Positions 17,897 through 26,143 of a stretch of DNA of 64,000 nt are shown here, one piece after another. The stretch comes from Neisseria perflava (lineage in GTDB: Bacteria; Pseudomonadota; Gammaproteobacteria; Burkholderiales; Neisseriaceae), in the NCBI RefSeq assembly GCF_024170405.1, contig NZ_JALJYC010000004.1:44966-108965 (forward strand), read 5' to 3'. Below the pieces are notes generated by a model that was not told where the DNA came from, did no database searches, and saw only the letters and a program-made list of their open reading frames with translations. The number at the start of each line of letters is the position of its first letter. The stretch's first letter is position 1. Both the position numbers and the translations under genes were made by a program.

Positions 17897-17943
17897 AGGC
17901 CGTCTGAAAAATATTTCTATTTAATATCATATTCAGACGGCCT
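17897..17943 (+). repeat. DUS pair behind the PrpF-like gene
   Basis: An inverted AGGCCGTCTGAA pair with a 23-nt AT-rich loop. It may terminate transcription before the shikimate dehydrogenase gene. Confidence 0.55.
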
Positions 17944-18117
17944 AAATTGTTTTTCTATGAATATTCCGATATTTTTTGATTTGTTATTGCGCAGAAAATG
18001 CCATTTAATGTAAATTAGCAACTTGCTGCAAAATTTAACAAGCAAACTTTCCCCGGCGGCCGCCTGTTGCGTTCTGGAGACCGTCTGAATTGAAGACGCA
18101 TATTCAAAGGACTTTCT

Positions 18118-18954
18118 ATGAACATCAACGGCCTTACCCAAGTCATCGCCCACATCGGCTATCCGACCCAAACTTTCAAATCGCCGATGATTTACAACCC
18201 CTATTTTGCCGCCGACAACATCAATGCGCTGGTGGTGCCGTTTTCCTCGCAAGCGCCGGTGTATCCTGAATTTTTGCGCTCGGTATTTACCTGCAACAAC
18301 GTCATCGGCGCACTCATTACCATGCCGCACAAAGTCACCACCATCGGTCTGGTTGACCGCCTCACGCCGACCGCGCAGATTGCCGGTTCGTGCAACGCCG
18401 TGCGCCGTGGCGCAGACGGCAAGTTGGAAGGCGATATGTTTGACGGCGAAGGTTTCGTGCGCGGCGTGCGCCGCAAAGGGTTTGCGCCGGAAGGCAAATC
18501 CGCGCTGGTGGTCGGCAGCGGCGGCGTGGGTTCGGCGATTGCCGCTTCCTTGGCAGCGGCGGGCGTGGCGCGTTTAGCTTTATTTGATGTCAACGCAGCA
18601 GCGGCCGAGGCGCTGGCAGGCCGTCTGAAACAGCATTACACCGGTTTGATTGTCGAAACCGGCGGCAACGACCCGCAAGGTTTTGATTTGGTGGTCAACG
18701 CCACTCCGATGGGCATGTACGACGGCGACCCCATGCCGATGGATGTCGAACGTATTGCGCCGACTACTTTTGTCGGCGAAGTGGTGCTTAAAAGCGAAAC
18801 CACTGCGTTTTTAGCCGCTGCCAAAGCCAAAGGCTGCCAAGTTCAAGTCGGCACGGATATGCTGTTTGAGCAGATTCCCGCCTACTTGGAATACTTCGGT
18901 CTGCCGACCACCACCGCCGAACACTTGCGCGAAGTGGCCACCACCGAATACTGA
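18118..18954 (+). CDS. atypical shikimate/quinate dehydrogenase (AroE family)
   Basis: The 278-residue protein has an N-terminal substrate domain and a Rossmann domain with VGSGGVGSAIAASLAAAGVA (about residues 131-150). The catalytic Lys is in ITMPHKVT (about 66-70), and the following GSCNAVRR and GDMFDGEGF carry the expected Asn and Asp. The usual N-terminal signature of biosynthetic AroE (GxPIxHSxSP) is replaced by IGYPTQTFKSPMIYN, so this is probably a catabolic or side-branch enzyme rather than the housekeeping AroE. It would turn quinate/shikimate into 3-dehydro forms. The TGA stop is exactly the 3-bp target of the MITE that follows. Confidence 0.82.
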   Translation: MNINGLTQVIAHIGYPTQTFKSPMIYNPYFAADNINALVVPFSSQAPVYPEFLRSVFTCNNVIGALITMPHKVTTIGLVDRLTPTAQIAGSCNAVRRGADGKLEGDMFDGEGFVRGVRRKGFAPEGKSALVVGSGGVGSAIAASLAAAGVARLALFDVNAAAAEALAGRLKQHYTGLIVETGGNDPQGFDLVVNATPMGMYDGDPMPMDVERIAPTTFVGEVVLKSETTAFLAAAKAKGCQVQVGTDMLFEQIPAYLEYFGLPTTTAEHLREVATTEY

Positions 18955-19116
18955 GAACCTGCATTCACAATCTTGACAGCGGCTTTTTATTGCCTAATCA
19001 CACGCCTACTGCGTTGGACTTTTACGCCAATAGTCCACTATTGGCGCAAAAATCCGCCTTGTATTCGTATGAATATCCAACAAAAATCCATCTGTTAATC
19101 TTATGAATACAGGTTC
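18955..19116 (-). mobile_element. MITE-like element, copy 2 (162 bp)
   Basis: It is homologous to 919-1077 in reverse orientation. Terminal inverted repeats are GAACCTGCATTCA (left) and the complement of GAACCTGTATTCA (right). The flanks are TGA at 18952-18954 and TGA at 19117-19119, again a 3-bp TNA duplication. The left TGA is the stop codon of the upstream dehydrogenase gene. A segment with CCAATAGTCCACTATTGG forms an extra internal hairpin not seen in copy 1. Confidence 0.8.
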
Positions 19117-19220
19117 TGATTCCGCTTCAGACGGCCTCGATACATGAGGCCGTCTGAAAATTCCCTGCAACAAGAGGCATAGCGCATGGCAGCAACCGCT
19201 GCAAAAAAGGAGAAACAAAA

Positions 19221-20561
19221 ATGTCGCAAAACCCGAATGAAATCAACGTCCGCACGCTGCTCGACAGCCGCGATGTGAGCACCTACCAAAAACTGGTGAT
19301 TTTCCTCTGTTTCCTGATTGTCGTGATGGACGGCTTCGATGTGGTGATTATGGGCTTCGTCGGCCCCAGCCTGAAAGAAGCGTGGAATTTGAGCAACAGC
19401 GATTTGGCGCCGGTATTGAGTGCCGCCCTGTTCGGCCTGACCATCGGCGCGCTGACTGCCGGGCCGTTCGGTGACCGCTTCGGCCGCCGCAAGGTATTAA
19501 TTGTCAGCGTATTTATCTTCGGCCTATTTACCCTACTGGTGGCCTGCGCCACGCAGATTTGGCACATGATTGTGTTTCGCTTTATCGCCGGTTTCGCCAT
19601 GGGCGGCATTATGCCGATGGTAGCAACGCTGGCTAAAGAATATTCGCCCGAACGCCGCAGCGCCCTGCTGGTAACCATTGTATTCGCCGGTTTTACCGTC
19701 GGCGCAGCGGGCGGCGGTTTCTTGGCAGCCTGGCTGATTCCGCATTGGGGCTGGGAAAGCGTGTTTGTATTCGGCGGCGCCGTTCCGCTGATGTTGAGCG
19801 TGTTTATGTTCTTCAAACTGCCCGAATCGCTGGCCTTTATGGTACACAAAGGTGCAAACACCGCCGCCATCCGCAAAGTTGTCGAACTGTGCGCCCCGGG
19901 TTCGACTACGGATAAAAGCACCTTCTTCATCCCGACACCGGTAGCCGTCAAAAGCGATACCAACCCGATTAAAACCATTCTCAACGGTTATTACGGCAAG
20001 GGGACAATTCTGCTGTGGGTGGTGTATTTCAGCCACCTGTTCTTGGTGTACCTCTTGGGCAGCTGGATGCCGACCATGATTAAAGAATCCGGCATGACTG
20101 CCGCGCAAGCGTCGATTATTTCCGCCATGTTCCAACTGGGCGGCCCGCTGGGTTCGGTCTTGCTGGGCTGGTTTATGGACCGCTTCGAGCCGCACCGCGT
20201 GTTGTCGCTCTCCTATTTCAGCGGCGCAGTCGTTTTGCTGCTGATGAGCAATTTGGGCGCGGAATACTTCCTGCTGTGCCTGACCTCGTTCTACATCGGC
20301 GCAGCCTTTAACGGCGGCGGCACCGGCATGAACGCCCTGTCGAGCAACTTCTTCCCGCTCTCCGCCCGCGCCACCGGCAACAGCTGGATGCACGGTATCG
20401 GCCGTATCGGCGCCATTATCTCCGCCTTCGCCGGCGCTTGGATGCTGAATGCCGGTTGGAATTTCGCCACCGTCGCGCTGGCACTGACCATCCCCGCGCT
20501 GATTAACTCCGCTGCGCTGACTGCTAAATATTACCTCTACCGCAACAAAAAAGAGGTGTAA
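19221..20561 (+). CDS. MFS transporter, aromatic acid:H+ symporter type
   Basis: The 446-residue protein has 12 predicted membrane segments. The AAHS signature DGFDVVIMGFVGPSL lies in segment 1 and the MFS loop GPFGDRFGRRKVLI between segments 2 and 3. Relatives include PcaK, BenK and MhpT, which import protocatechuate, benzoate or similar acids. Given the neighbours, shikimate, quinate or protocatechuate is the likely cargo (inference). AAAAAAGGAG precedes the ATG. The MITE and a DUS pair separate it from the dehydrogenase gene, so it may have its own promoter. Confidence 0.9.
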   Translation: MSQNPNEINVRTLLDSRDVSTYQKLVIFLCFLIVVMDGFDVVIMGFVGPSLKEAWNLSNSDLAPVLSAALFGLTIGALTAGPFGDRFGRRKVLIVSVFIFGLFTLLVACATQIWHMIVFRFIAGFAMGGIMPMVATLAKEYSPERRSALLVTIVFAGFTVGAAGGGFLAAWLIPHWGWESVFVFGGAVPLMLSVFMFFKLPESLAFMVHKGANTAAIRKVVELCAPGSTTDKSTFFIPTPVAVKSDTNPIKTILNGYYGKGTILLWVVYFSHLFLVYLLGSWMPTMIKESGMTAAQASIISAMFQLGGPLGSVLLGWFMDRFEPHRVLSLSYFSGAVVLLLMSNLGAEYFLLCLTSFYIGAAFNGGGTGMNALSSNFFPLSARATGNSWMHGIGRIGAIISAFAGAWMLNAGWNFATVALALTIPALINSAALTAKYYLYRNKKEV

Positions 20562-20591
20562 TATTTAAAAAAAACCAAACAGTTTTAAAAT

Positions 20592-20637
20592 AATGGCAAT
20601 TTATTTCATATATAAGAAATAAATTGCCATTTTATTT
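20592..20637 (+). terminator. rho-independent terminator behind the MFS gene
   Basis: A perfect 16-bp stem (AATGGCAATTTATTTC and its complement) with an 8-nt loop, followed by TTTATTTT. This one is not built from uptake sequences. Confidence 0.75.
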
Positions 20638-20717
20638 TGCATAAATCCCTTATCCGGCATATCAGCCGCAAACTAATTGGGCTACAATAAGGCCATATTT
20701 TATTTTTGCTTAGATAC

Positions 20718-20763
20718 AGGCCGTCTGAAAATTGATTTGCCATCGTTTGTTTTCAGACGGCCT
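20718..20763 (+). repeat. DUS pair upstream of the QuiC-like gene
   Basis: An inverted AGGCCGTCTGAA pair with a 22-nt loop, ending 26 bp before the next ATG, so it lies in the leader of that gene. Confidence 0.6.
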
Positions 20764-20789
20764 ACCCCTCACCCGCCAACGGAGTTCCC

Positions 20790-22661
20790 ATGAAACACTG
20801 TATCGCCACCGTATCCCTCAGCGGCACGCTGCCGGAAAAACTGCAAGCCATTGCCGCCGTCGGTTTTGAAGGCGTGGAAATTTTTGAAAACGACCTGCTG
20901 TATTTCAACGGCTCGCCCGCCGACATCCGAAAAATGTGCCAAGATTTAAACTTGGAAATCATGCTGTTCCAACCCTTCCGCGATTTCGAAGGCGGCGCAC
21001 GCGACAAACTGGCGCACCAAATCAACCGCGCCGAGCGTAAATTCGAGCTGATGGCCGAATTGGGGACTGACCGCCTCTTGGTATGCAGCAACGTGTTGCC
21101 TGATACTTCTACCGATGACGCGCTGATTGCCGACGATTTGCACCGTTTGGCCGAAACCGCCGCCAAACACGGCATGCTGGTAGGCTACGAAGCGCTGGCA
21201 TGGGGCAAACATGTGTCGTCCTACCGTCATGCATGGGATTTGGTAAAAAACGTCAACCATCCCAATCTCGGCGTAGTGCTCGACAGTTTCCATACCCTCT
21301 CCATCAACGACGATTTAAGCTGTCTGAGCGAAATCCCGCCGGAAAAAATCGTTTTCCTGCAGTTGGCCGACGCGCCGCTGATGAAAATGGACGTACTCGA
21401 ATGGAGCCGCCACTACCGCAATTTCCCCGGTCAGGGCGATTTGGACGTGGCCGCCTTCCTTGCGCCGATTGTCGCCAACGGCTATACCGGCCCGCTGTCG
21501 CTGGAAATTTTCAACGACAAATTCCGCGCCGCACCAAGCGTGTCCACCACTTCCGATGCCATGCGCTCGCTCTTGTTTTTGGAAGAGCAGACCACAGGCC
21601 GTCTGAAAACGCAAAAAATCACGCCGAAAGCGGAACTGTTTACCCCGCCCGCCGCGCCCGAATTTAGCGATACCGAGTTCCTCGAATTTGCCGTCAACGA
21701 CGCCGCCGCGCAGCGTTTGGACAACATCCTGCGCCAATTCGGTTTCCAAAAAACCGGCCTGCACAAAAGCAAAAATGTCGCCCTCTACCAACACGGCGGC
21801 GTCAACCTGATTCTCAACGCCGAGCCGGATTCTTTGGCCGACGCATTCTTTAATGTCCACGGCACGTCCGTCTGCGCCGCCGCCTATAAAGTCCGCGATG
21901 CCGATTCCATGTATGAGCGCGCCGTAGAATACGGCAGCATTTTCTACGAGGGCAAAGTCGGCCCCAACGAGCGGCACATCCACGCCATCCGTTCGCCCAA
22001 TGGCGGCTTGCAGTATTTCGTGGACAACGACATTTACAGCGTCGATTTCCACTTAACCAAGTTCCAAGGCGAGCCGAAAATCAGCCGTATCGACCATACT
22101 GCCTACGGCCTCGCCAACGACGCGATGGATAGCTGGACGCTGCATTTTGCTGCTATTTTCGGCTTCGACATCGAATCCGATATGACGCTGGCCGACCCTT
22201 ACGGCCTGATGAAAAGCCGTGTTTTGCGCAGTCCCAACGGTCGCATCCGCCTGCCGCTGAACATCTCCGACAACCAAAACACCATTGTTTCCCGCTCGAT
22301 GGCCAACTACAAAGGCGCAGGCCTGCAACACATCGCCTTTGCCAGCGACGATATTTTCGCCACGGTTGCTTTCCTGCGCAGCAACGGTGCCAAATTATTG
22401 GACATCCCGCAAAACTACTACGACGATTTGCAAGCCCGTTTTGATTTGGACGATGAATTTGTCGCCAAATTGCGCCAGCACCATCTGCTGTATGACGCCG
22501 ACGGCAAAGGCGGCGAGTTCCTGCACGCTTATTCGCCCCTAATTGAAAACCGCTTTTTCTTCGAGGTATGCCAACGCCTCGGCGGTTACGACCAATACGG
22601 CGCGGTGAATACGCCGGTGCGCTTGGTGGCGCAGGATTTGTACTGGAAGCAGCAGGATTGA
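20790..22661 (+). CDS. 3-dehydroshikimate dehydratase (QuiC type), fused to an HPPD-like domain
   Basis: A two-domain protein of 623 residues. Residues 1-265 form a xylose-isomerase-like TIM barrel with likely metal ligands in GYEALAWG, VLDSFHTLS, FLQLADAP and LSLEIFND. Residues 290-620 are related to 4-hydroxyphenylpyruvate dioxygenase with the H-H-E ligand set in RIDHTAYG, LQHIAFAS and FFFEVCQR. This architecture is known from bacterial QuiC enzymes that convert 3-dehydroshikimate to protocatechuate; only the N-terminal domain is needed for that reaction in studied cases. It completes a quinate/shikimate to protocatechuate route with the upstream genes. ACGGAG precedes the ATG. Confidence 0.88.
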   Translation: MKHCIATVSLSGTLPEKLQAIAAVGFEGVEIFENDLLYFNGSPADIRKMCQDLNLEIMLFQPFRDFEGGARDKLAHQINRAERKFELMAELGTDRLLVCSNVLPDTSTDDALIADDLHRLAETAAKHGMLVGYEALAWGKHVSSYRHAWDLVKNVNHPNLGVVLDSFHTLSINDDLSCLSEIPPEKIVFLQLADAPLMKMDVLEWSRHYRNFPGQGDLDVAAFLAPIVANGYTGPLSLEIFNDKFRAAPSVSTTSDAMRSLLFLEEQTTGRLKTQKITPKAELFTPPAAPEFSDTEFLEFAVNDAAAQRLDNILRQFGFQKTGLHKSKNVALYQHGGVNLILNAEPDSLADAFFNVHGTSVCAAAYKVRDADSMYERAVEYGSIFYEGKVGPNERHIHAIRSPNGGLQYFVDNDIYSVDFHLTKFQGEPKISRIDHTAYGLANDAMDSWTLHFAAIFGFDIESDMTLADPYGLMKSRVLRSPNGRIRLPLNISDNQNTIVSRSMANYKGAGLQHIAFASDDIFATVAFLRSNGAKLLDIPQNYYDDLQARFDLDDEFVAKLRQHHLLYDADGKGGEFLHAYSPLIENRFFFEVCQRLGGYDQYGAVNTPVRLVAQDLYWKQQD

Positions 22662-22675
22662 TACAGTCGTCTTGT

Positions 22676-22781
22676 TATAGTCGTTCTACTTTAGTTTGAT
22701 ACAGCGTTGCTGCGCCTTGCCGTACTATCTGTACTGTCTTCGGCTTGCTGCCTTGTCTCAATCTAAATTGAAACGACTATA
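22676..22781 (+). repeat. Correia-like element, short class (106 bp)
   Basis: It starts TATAGTCGTTCTACTTTAG and ends with the complement of TATAGTCGTTTCAATTTAG. The interior carries GCCTTGCCGTACTATCTGTA and CGGCTTGCTGCCTTGTCTC, which match the known Correia element core except for the arm sequence. The length fits the short Correia class. It sits between the QuiC-like gene and leuA. Confidence 0.78.
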
Positions 22782-22841
22782 TTTTGAGACATGGCGCAGT
22801 AACGCTGCCATCCAGCCAAATTAAAACAGCGATACAATAAA

Positions 22842-22875
22842 TTTGAGGCCATCTGAAATTTCAGACGGCCTCAAA
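22842..22875 (-). terminator. DUS-pair terminator behind leuA
   Basis: TTTGAGGCCATCTGAAATTT pairs with the inverted AGGCCGTCTGAA; one arm has a single G-to-A change. It is directly behind the leuA stop codon. Confidence 0.65.
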
Positions 22876-22889
22876 TTTATCAAATAAGA

Positions 22890-24440
22890 TTAAATCGTAC
22901 CCACGCCTTGCGCTTTGGTTTTCGCTTCGCTAAATTCCAATTTGCTCAAAGCCGACAGATACGCTTTGGCGGTTGCCACCAAGATATCGGTATCCGCGCC
23001 TTGTCCGTTGACCACGCGGTCACCGCGTTGCAGGCGGACAGAGGTTTCACCTTGGCTTTCCGTACCTTGGGTAACGGCGTTAACAGAATAAATCTGCAAA
23101 GTCGCGCCGCTTTGCGCCACGCTTTCAATCGCTTTGAAAATCGCATCCACCGGGCCGGAACCGTTGGCAGTGGCGCGGTGTTCCACGCCGCCGACGCTGA
23201 ACACAATCTCCGCTTTCGGCTCTTCGCCGGTTTCGGTGGTGATTTTTTGCGAGATAAAGCGGTATTGGTCTTGCGTTACGTTCATTTCGTCGGAAACCAG
23301 CGCATGCAGGTCTTCGTCGAAGATTTCGCGTTTTTTGTCGGCCAGCTCTTTAAAGCGGGCAAAAGCGGCGTTCAGCGCCTCTTCGCTTTCCAATTCAATG
23401 CCCAACTCGGCCAATTTGGTCTTGAACGCATTGCGACCTGACAATTTACCCAAGCTCAGGCGGTTGGCCGACCAGCCTACCGATTCGGCAGACATGATTT
23501 CGTAGGTCTCGCGGTGTTTCAATACGCCGTCTTGGTGAATGCCCGATTCGTGCGCAAAGGCGTTGGCGCCGACAATCGCTTTGTTCGGCTGCACCGGATA
23601 GCCGGTAATGGTGGACACCAATTTAGAAGCCGGTACGATTTGGGTAGTATCAATACCGGTTTCCAAGCCGAACAAATCGCGGCGCACTTTCAGCGCCATC
23701 ACGATTTCTTCGATGGAAGCATTGCCCGCGCGTTCGCCCAAGCCGTTGACGGTACATTCCACTTGGCGTGCGCCGCCTTTTAATGCGGCCAGCGAGTTGC
23801 CGACGGCCAAACCCAAATCGTTGTGGCAATGCGCCGACCAAATCACTTTGTCGCTGCCTTGCGTTTTCTCAATCAGTTCGCGGAAAAATTCTTCGGTTTT
23901 AAACGGAATCGAATAGCCGACGGTATCGGGAATATTGATGGTGGTGGCACCGGCTTCAATCACCTCGCCGCAGATTTCGGCCAAAAAGTCGATTTCCGAA
24001 CGCAGCGCATCTTCGCAGGAAAATTCCACATCATCGGTGTATTCCTTCGCCAGTTTCACCGCTTTAACCGCCGCCTCAATTACCTGCTTCGGTTTCATTT
24101 TCAGCTTGTATTCCATATGAATCGGGCTGGTGGCGATAAAGGTATGGATGCGCTTGTGCGGTGCGGGGGCAATGGCTTCACCGGCTTGGCGGATGTCGCG
24201 TTCAACCGCACGCGCCAATGAGCAGACGGTGGTTTTGGTCAGCGTTTTGGCAATTTCGTTGACCGCCTCGAAGTCGCCCGGACTGGCCGCGGCAAAGCCC
24301 GCTTCAATCACATCAACGCCCATTTTTTCCAGCTGGCGGGCAATGCGGACTTTTTCTTCTTTGGTCATGGCGGCACCCGGCGACTGCTCGCCGTCGCGCA
24401 GGGTGGTATCGAAAATAATAACGCGGTTGGATTGTGTCAT
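22890..24440 (-). CDS. leuA: 2-isopropylmalate synthase
   Basis: It condenses 2-oxoisovalerate and acetyl-CoA, the first committed step of leucine synthesis. From ATG 24440 the protein has 516 residues, the size usual for Neisseria LeuA. The catalytic TIM barrel opens with IIFDTTLRDGEQSPGAAMT; metal ligands are in that DT pair and in WSAHCHNDLGLAVGN. ESGIHQDGVLK marks the linker region. The C-terminal leucine-sensing domain (about 380-516) contains SGPVDAIFKAIE. GGAGAG lies 8-13 bp before this ATG. Unusually, the frame is open upstream for another 80 codons encoding an HTH domain, with its own ribosome site at 24680, so a 596-residue fusion can also be made. Confidence 0.93.
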   Translation of the reverse strand: MTQSNRVIIFDTTLRDGEQSPGAAMTKEEKVRIARQLEKMGVDVIEAGFAAASPGDFEAVNEIAKTLTKTTVCSLARAVERDIRQAGEAIAPAPHKRIHTFIATSPIHMEYKLKMKPKQVIEAAVKAVKLAKEYTDDVEFSCEDALRSEIDFLAEICGEVIEAGATTINIPDTVGYSIPFKTEEFFRELIEKTQGSDKVIWSAHCHNDLGLAVGNSLAALKGGARQVECTVNGLGERAGNASIEEIVMALKVRRDLFGLETGIDTTQIVPASKLVSTITGYPVQPNKAIVGANAFAHESGIHQDGVLKHRETYEIMSAESVGWSANRLSLGKLSGRNAFKTKLAELGIELESEEALNAAFARFKELADKKREIFDEDLHALVSDEMNVTQDQYRFISQKITTETGEEPKAEIVFSVGGVEHRATANGSGPVDAIFKAIESVAQSGATLQIYSVNAVTQGTESQGETSVRLQRGDRVVNGQGADTDILVATAKAYLSALSKLEFSEAKTKAQGVGTI

Positions 24441-24680
24441 TTCGGTTCTCTCCAGTGAATCTTGTTTTTTTAAAAAAGCGTTCAAATCAAGCGGACGGCC
24501 TTGCGCTTCGGCCAGCGCAGTCAGCTTTTGCAACTGCGCCAGCGGCAACGAGCCGCGCGTGCGCCATTTATAGATGGCGGCGGTGGAAGCCGCATTGTCG
24601 GGGTCGTGTTGTTTCAGGGCTTCCGCCAATGCGTTTACACCGCCGAAATAAGCGACCAAACGATCGATGTCCAGCTGCAT
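24441..24680 (-). CDS. small helix-turn-helix domain fused in frame to leuA
   Basis: These 80 codons begin at ATG 24680, preceded by AAAGGAACACC, and run into leuA with no stop. The product MQLDIDRLVAYFGGVNALAE then AAIYKWRTRGSLPLAQLQKL reads as a Cro/YdaS-like HTH: helix with ALAEAL, recognition region AAIYKWRTRG, then a helical cap ending LDLNAFLKK. Such domains are normally stand-alone repressors. Either a true HTH-LeuA fusion is made, or the frame mostly serves as leader while LeuA starts internally. Three TTTGTCTAAW sites in the promoter region are candidate targets. Confidence 0.65.
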
Positions 24681-24688
24681 GGTGTTCC

Positions 24689-24825
24689 TTTGTCTAATTT
24701 CTGCCGTATCAAGCGGTAAGTGATGGGTTTCATTATACCCATATTAGACAAAACGGCAATATATTTTCCTTTAAAACCGCATAAATATTTTCAAAAATAG
24801 AATTTATTTATACATTTTGTCTAAA
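24689..24825 (-). promoter_or_regulatory. leuA promoter with three repeated candidate operator sites
   Basis: On the minus strand, -35 TTGCCG (24754-24759) and -10 TATAAT (24732-24737) are 16 bp apart. TTTGTCTAAT lies in the spacer between them (24743-24752). The same word, inverted, overlaps the ribosome site (24689-24698, read ATTAGACAAA) and appears again upstream (24816-24825, TTTAGACAAA). Three copies in 137 bp, at positions that would block RNA polymerase or ribosome access, suggest an operator set. Confidence 0.6.
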
Positions 24826-24944
24826 TTATCCTGATAGGCCGTCTGAAAACAAAGAGAAAAATATTGCGAACCCCGCCATGTCTTCCCATGCCCATCTCCT
24901 TGGAAATATGGTACATTCCCCCTTTTCCCTTCCTTTTTTCAGTT

Positions 24945-26069
24945 ATGCCGCACACCATTCCGACCGACCGCCGTTCCGACATCGAATGGCGCAACGAAAG
25001 CACGCAAAAACCGCCCAAAGCCGCCGTATATTGCCATGAAACGTCTGCCGCCGACATCTTGAAGGCGGCCTATGACCAAACCGCCACTATTTGGACGGGC
25101 GATTTTCACAATGCCAAGCAGGTGTTGGCCGCCATGAAAAAACGCGTGCGGCAAACGCTGGGCAAGGCAAAAAAACACGCTGATGACGACCCGCAAGCGG
25201 CGTTCCACCGCCACCGCATGCAGCAGGCGCAGCAGAGCCGCATTTTGAATATGTTGGCAGTGGAAGTCGGTGCTGGTTTTACGCTGGATTTGCCGCGTGC
25301 ACCGGATATTACCGCCGCCCTGACCGATGTTTATGGCGCAGCAAATACGCAGCCGTTTTTGTTGCCGCTTAATCAACTGCTCGGCTTTATCGGTGCGCAC
25401 GAATGGCATAAAAAAGGCATTCATATTCCGCAATTGGATGGGAAGATTCATGTGCCCTTCGGCGTGTTTTCGCCCATACGCGGCGAGTATTTGGACTTAA
25501 TCGCGCAAGCGCCGCTGGCAAAATCTGTTCAGACGGCCTTCGACATCGGTACCGGTTCGGGCGTGATTGCCGCCCTGCTCGCCAAGCGCGGCGTTCCCCA
25601 TATCATCGCCACCGACACCAACTCCAAAGCCATCGCCTGCGCCTGCGCCAATTTGGAGAGATTGGGCTATGACAGACAAGTGGCCATTCAAGCGGTAGAT
25701 TTGTTTCCCGAAGGCTGCGCCGATTTGATTGTTTGCAACCCACCGTGGCTGCCCGCCAAACCGACTTCCACCATCGAAACCGCCTTGTATGATCCCGATA
25801 ACGCCATGCTGCGCAGTTTTCTTGATGGCGTAAAAGCGCATTTGAATGTCGACGGCGAGGCCTGGCTGATTATGTCAGATTTGGCAGAACACCTGCACCT
25901 TCGTCCCGCCGGATATTTGGCACAATGTTTTCAGACGGCCGGTTTGTCGGTTATAGAGGTATTACAGACCAAACCGCTACACGCAAAAGCTGCTGACCCA
26001 AACGACCCGCTGGCCTTTGCCCGTATGCAGGAGCAGACGTATTTATACCGTCTGAAAATACAATCCTAA
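24945..26069 (+). CDS. class I SAM-dependent methyltransferase
   Basis: The protein has 374 residues from ATG 24945. SAM motif I is FDIGTGSGVIAALLAKRG (about 204-221), followed by ATDTNSKA (motif II) and the NPPW catalytic loop in LIVCNPPWLPAKP (about 270), the [ND]PPY/W type used by N-methyltransferases acting on rRNA, release factors or DNA bases. The N-terminal 180 residues are helical and unrecognised. The target is unknown. The start is uncertain: 24945 lacks a clear ribosome site and the frame is open back to TTG 24864. It diverges from leuA. Confidence 0.78.
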   Translation: MPHTIPTDRRSDIEWRNESTQKPPKAAVYCHETSAADILKAAYDQTATIWTGDFHNAKQVLAAMKKRVRQTLGKAKKHADDDPQAAFHRHRMQQAQQSRILNMLAVEVGAGFTLDLPRAPDITAALTDVYGAANTQPFLLPLNQLLGFIGAHEWHKKGIHIPQLDGKIHVPFGVFSPIRGEYLDLIAQAPLAKSVQTAFDIGTGSGVIAALLAKRGVPHIIATDTNSKAIACACANLERLGYDRQVAIQAVDLFPEGCADLIVCNPPWLPAKPTSTIETALYDPDNAMLRSFLDGVKAHLNVDGEAWLIMSDLAEHLHLRPAGYLAQCFQTAGLSVIEVLQTKPLHAKAADPNDPLAFARMQEQTYLYRLKIQS

Positions 26070-26086
26070 GAAGAAACGAATAAAAA

Positions 26087-26127
26087 ATGCCGTCTGAAAC
26101 AGATTTTGTTTCAGACGGCATTTTTTA
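26087..26127 (+). terminator. ATGCCGTCTGAA-pair terminator
   Basis: An inverted AT-dialect DUS pair, AAAAATGCCGTCTGAAAC to its complement, followed by TTTTTT. It serves the methyltransferase gene and the convergent sucrose phosphorylase gene. Confidence 0.8.
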
Positions 26128-26143
26128 ACTCATTAAATCCAAA

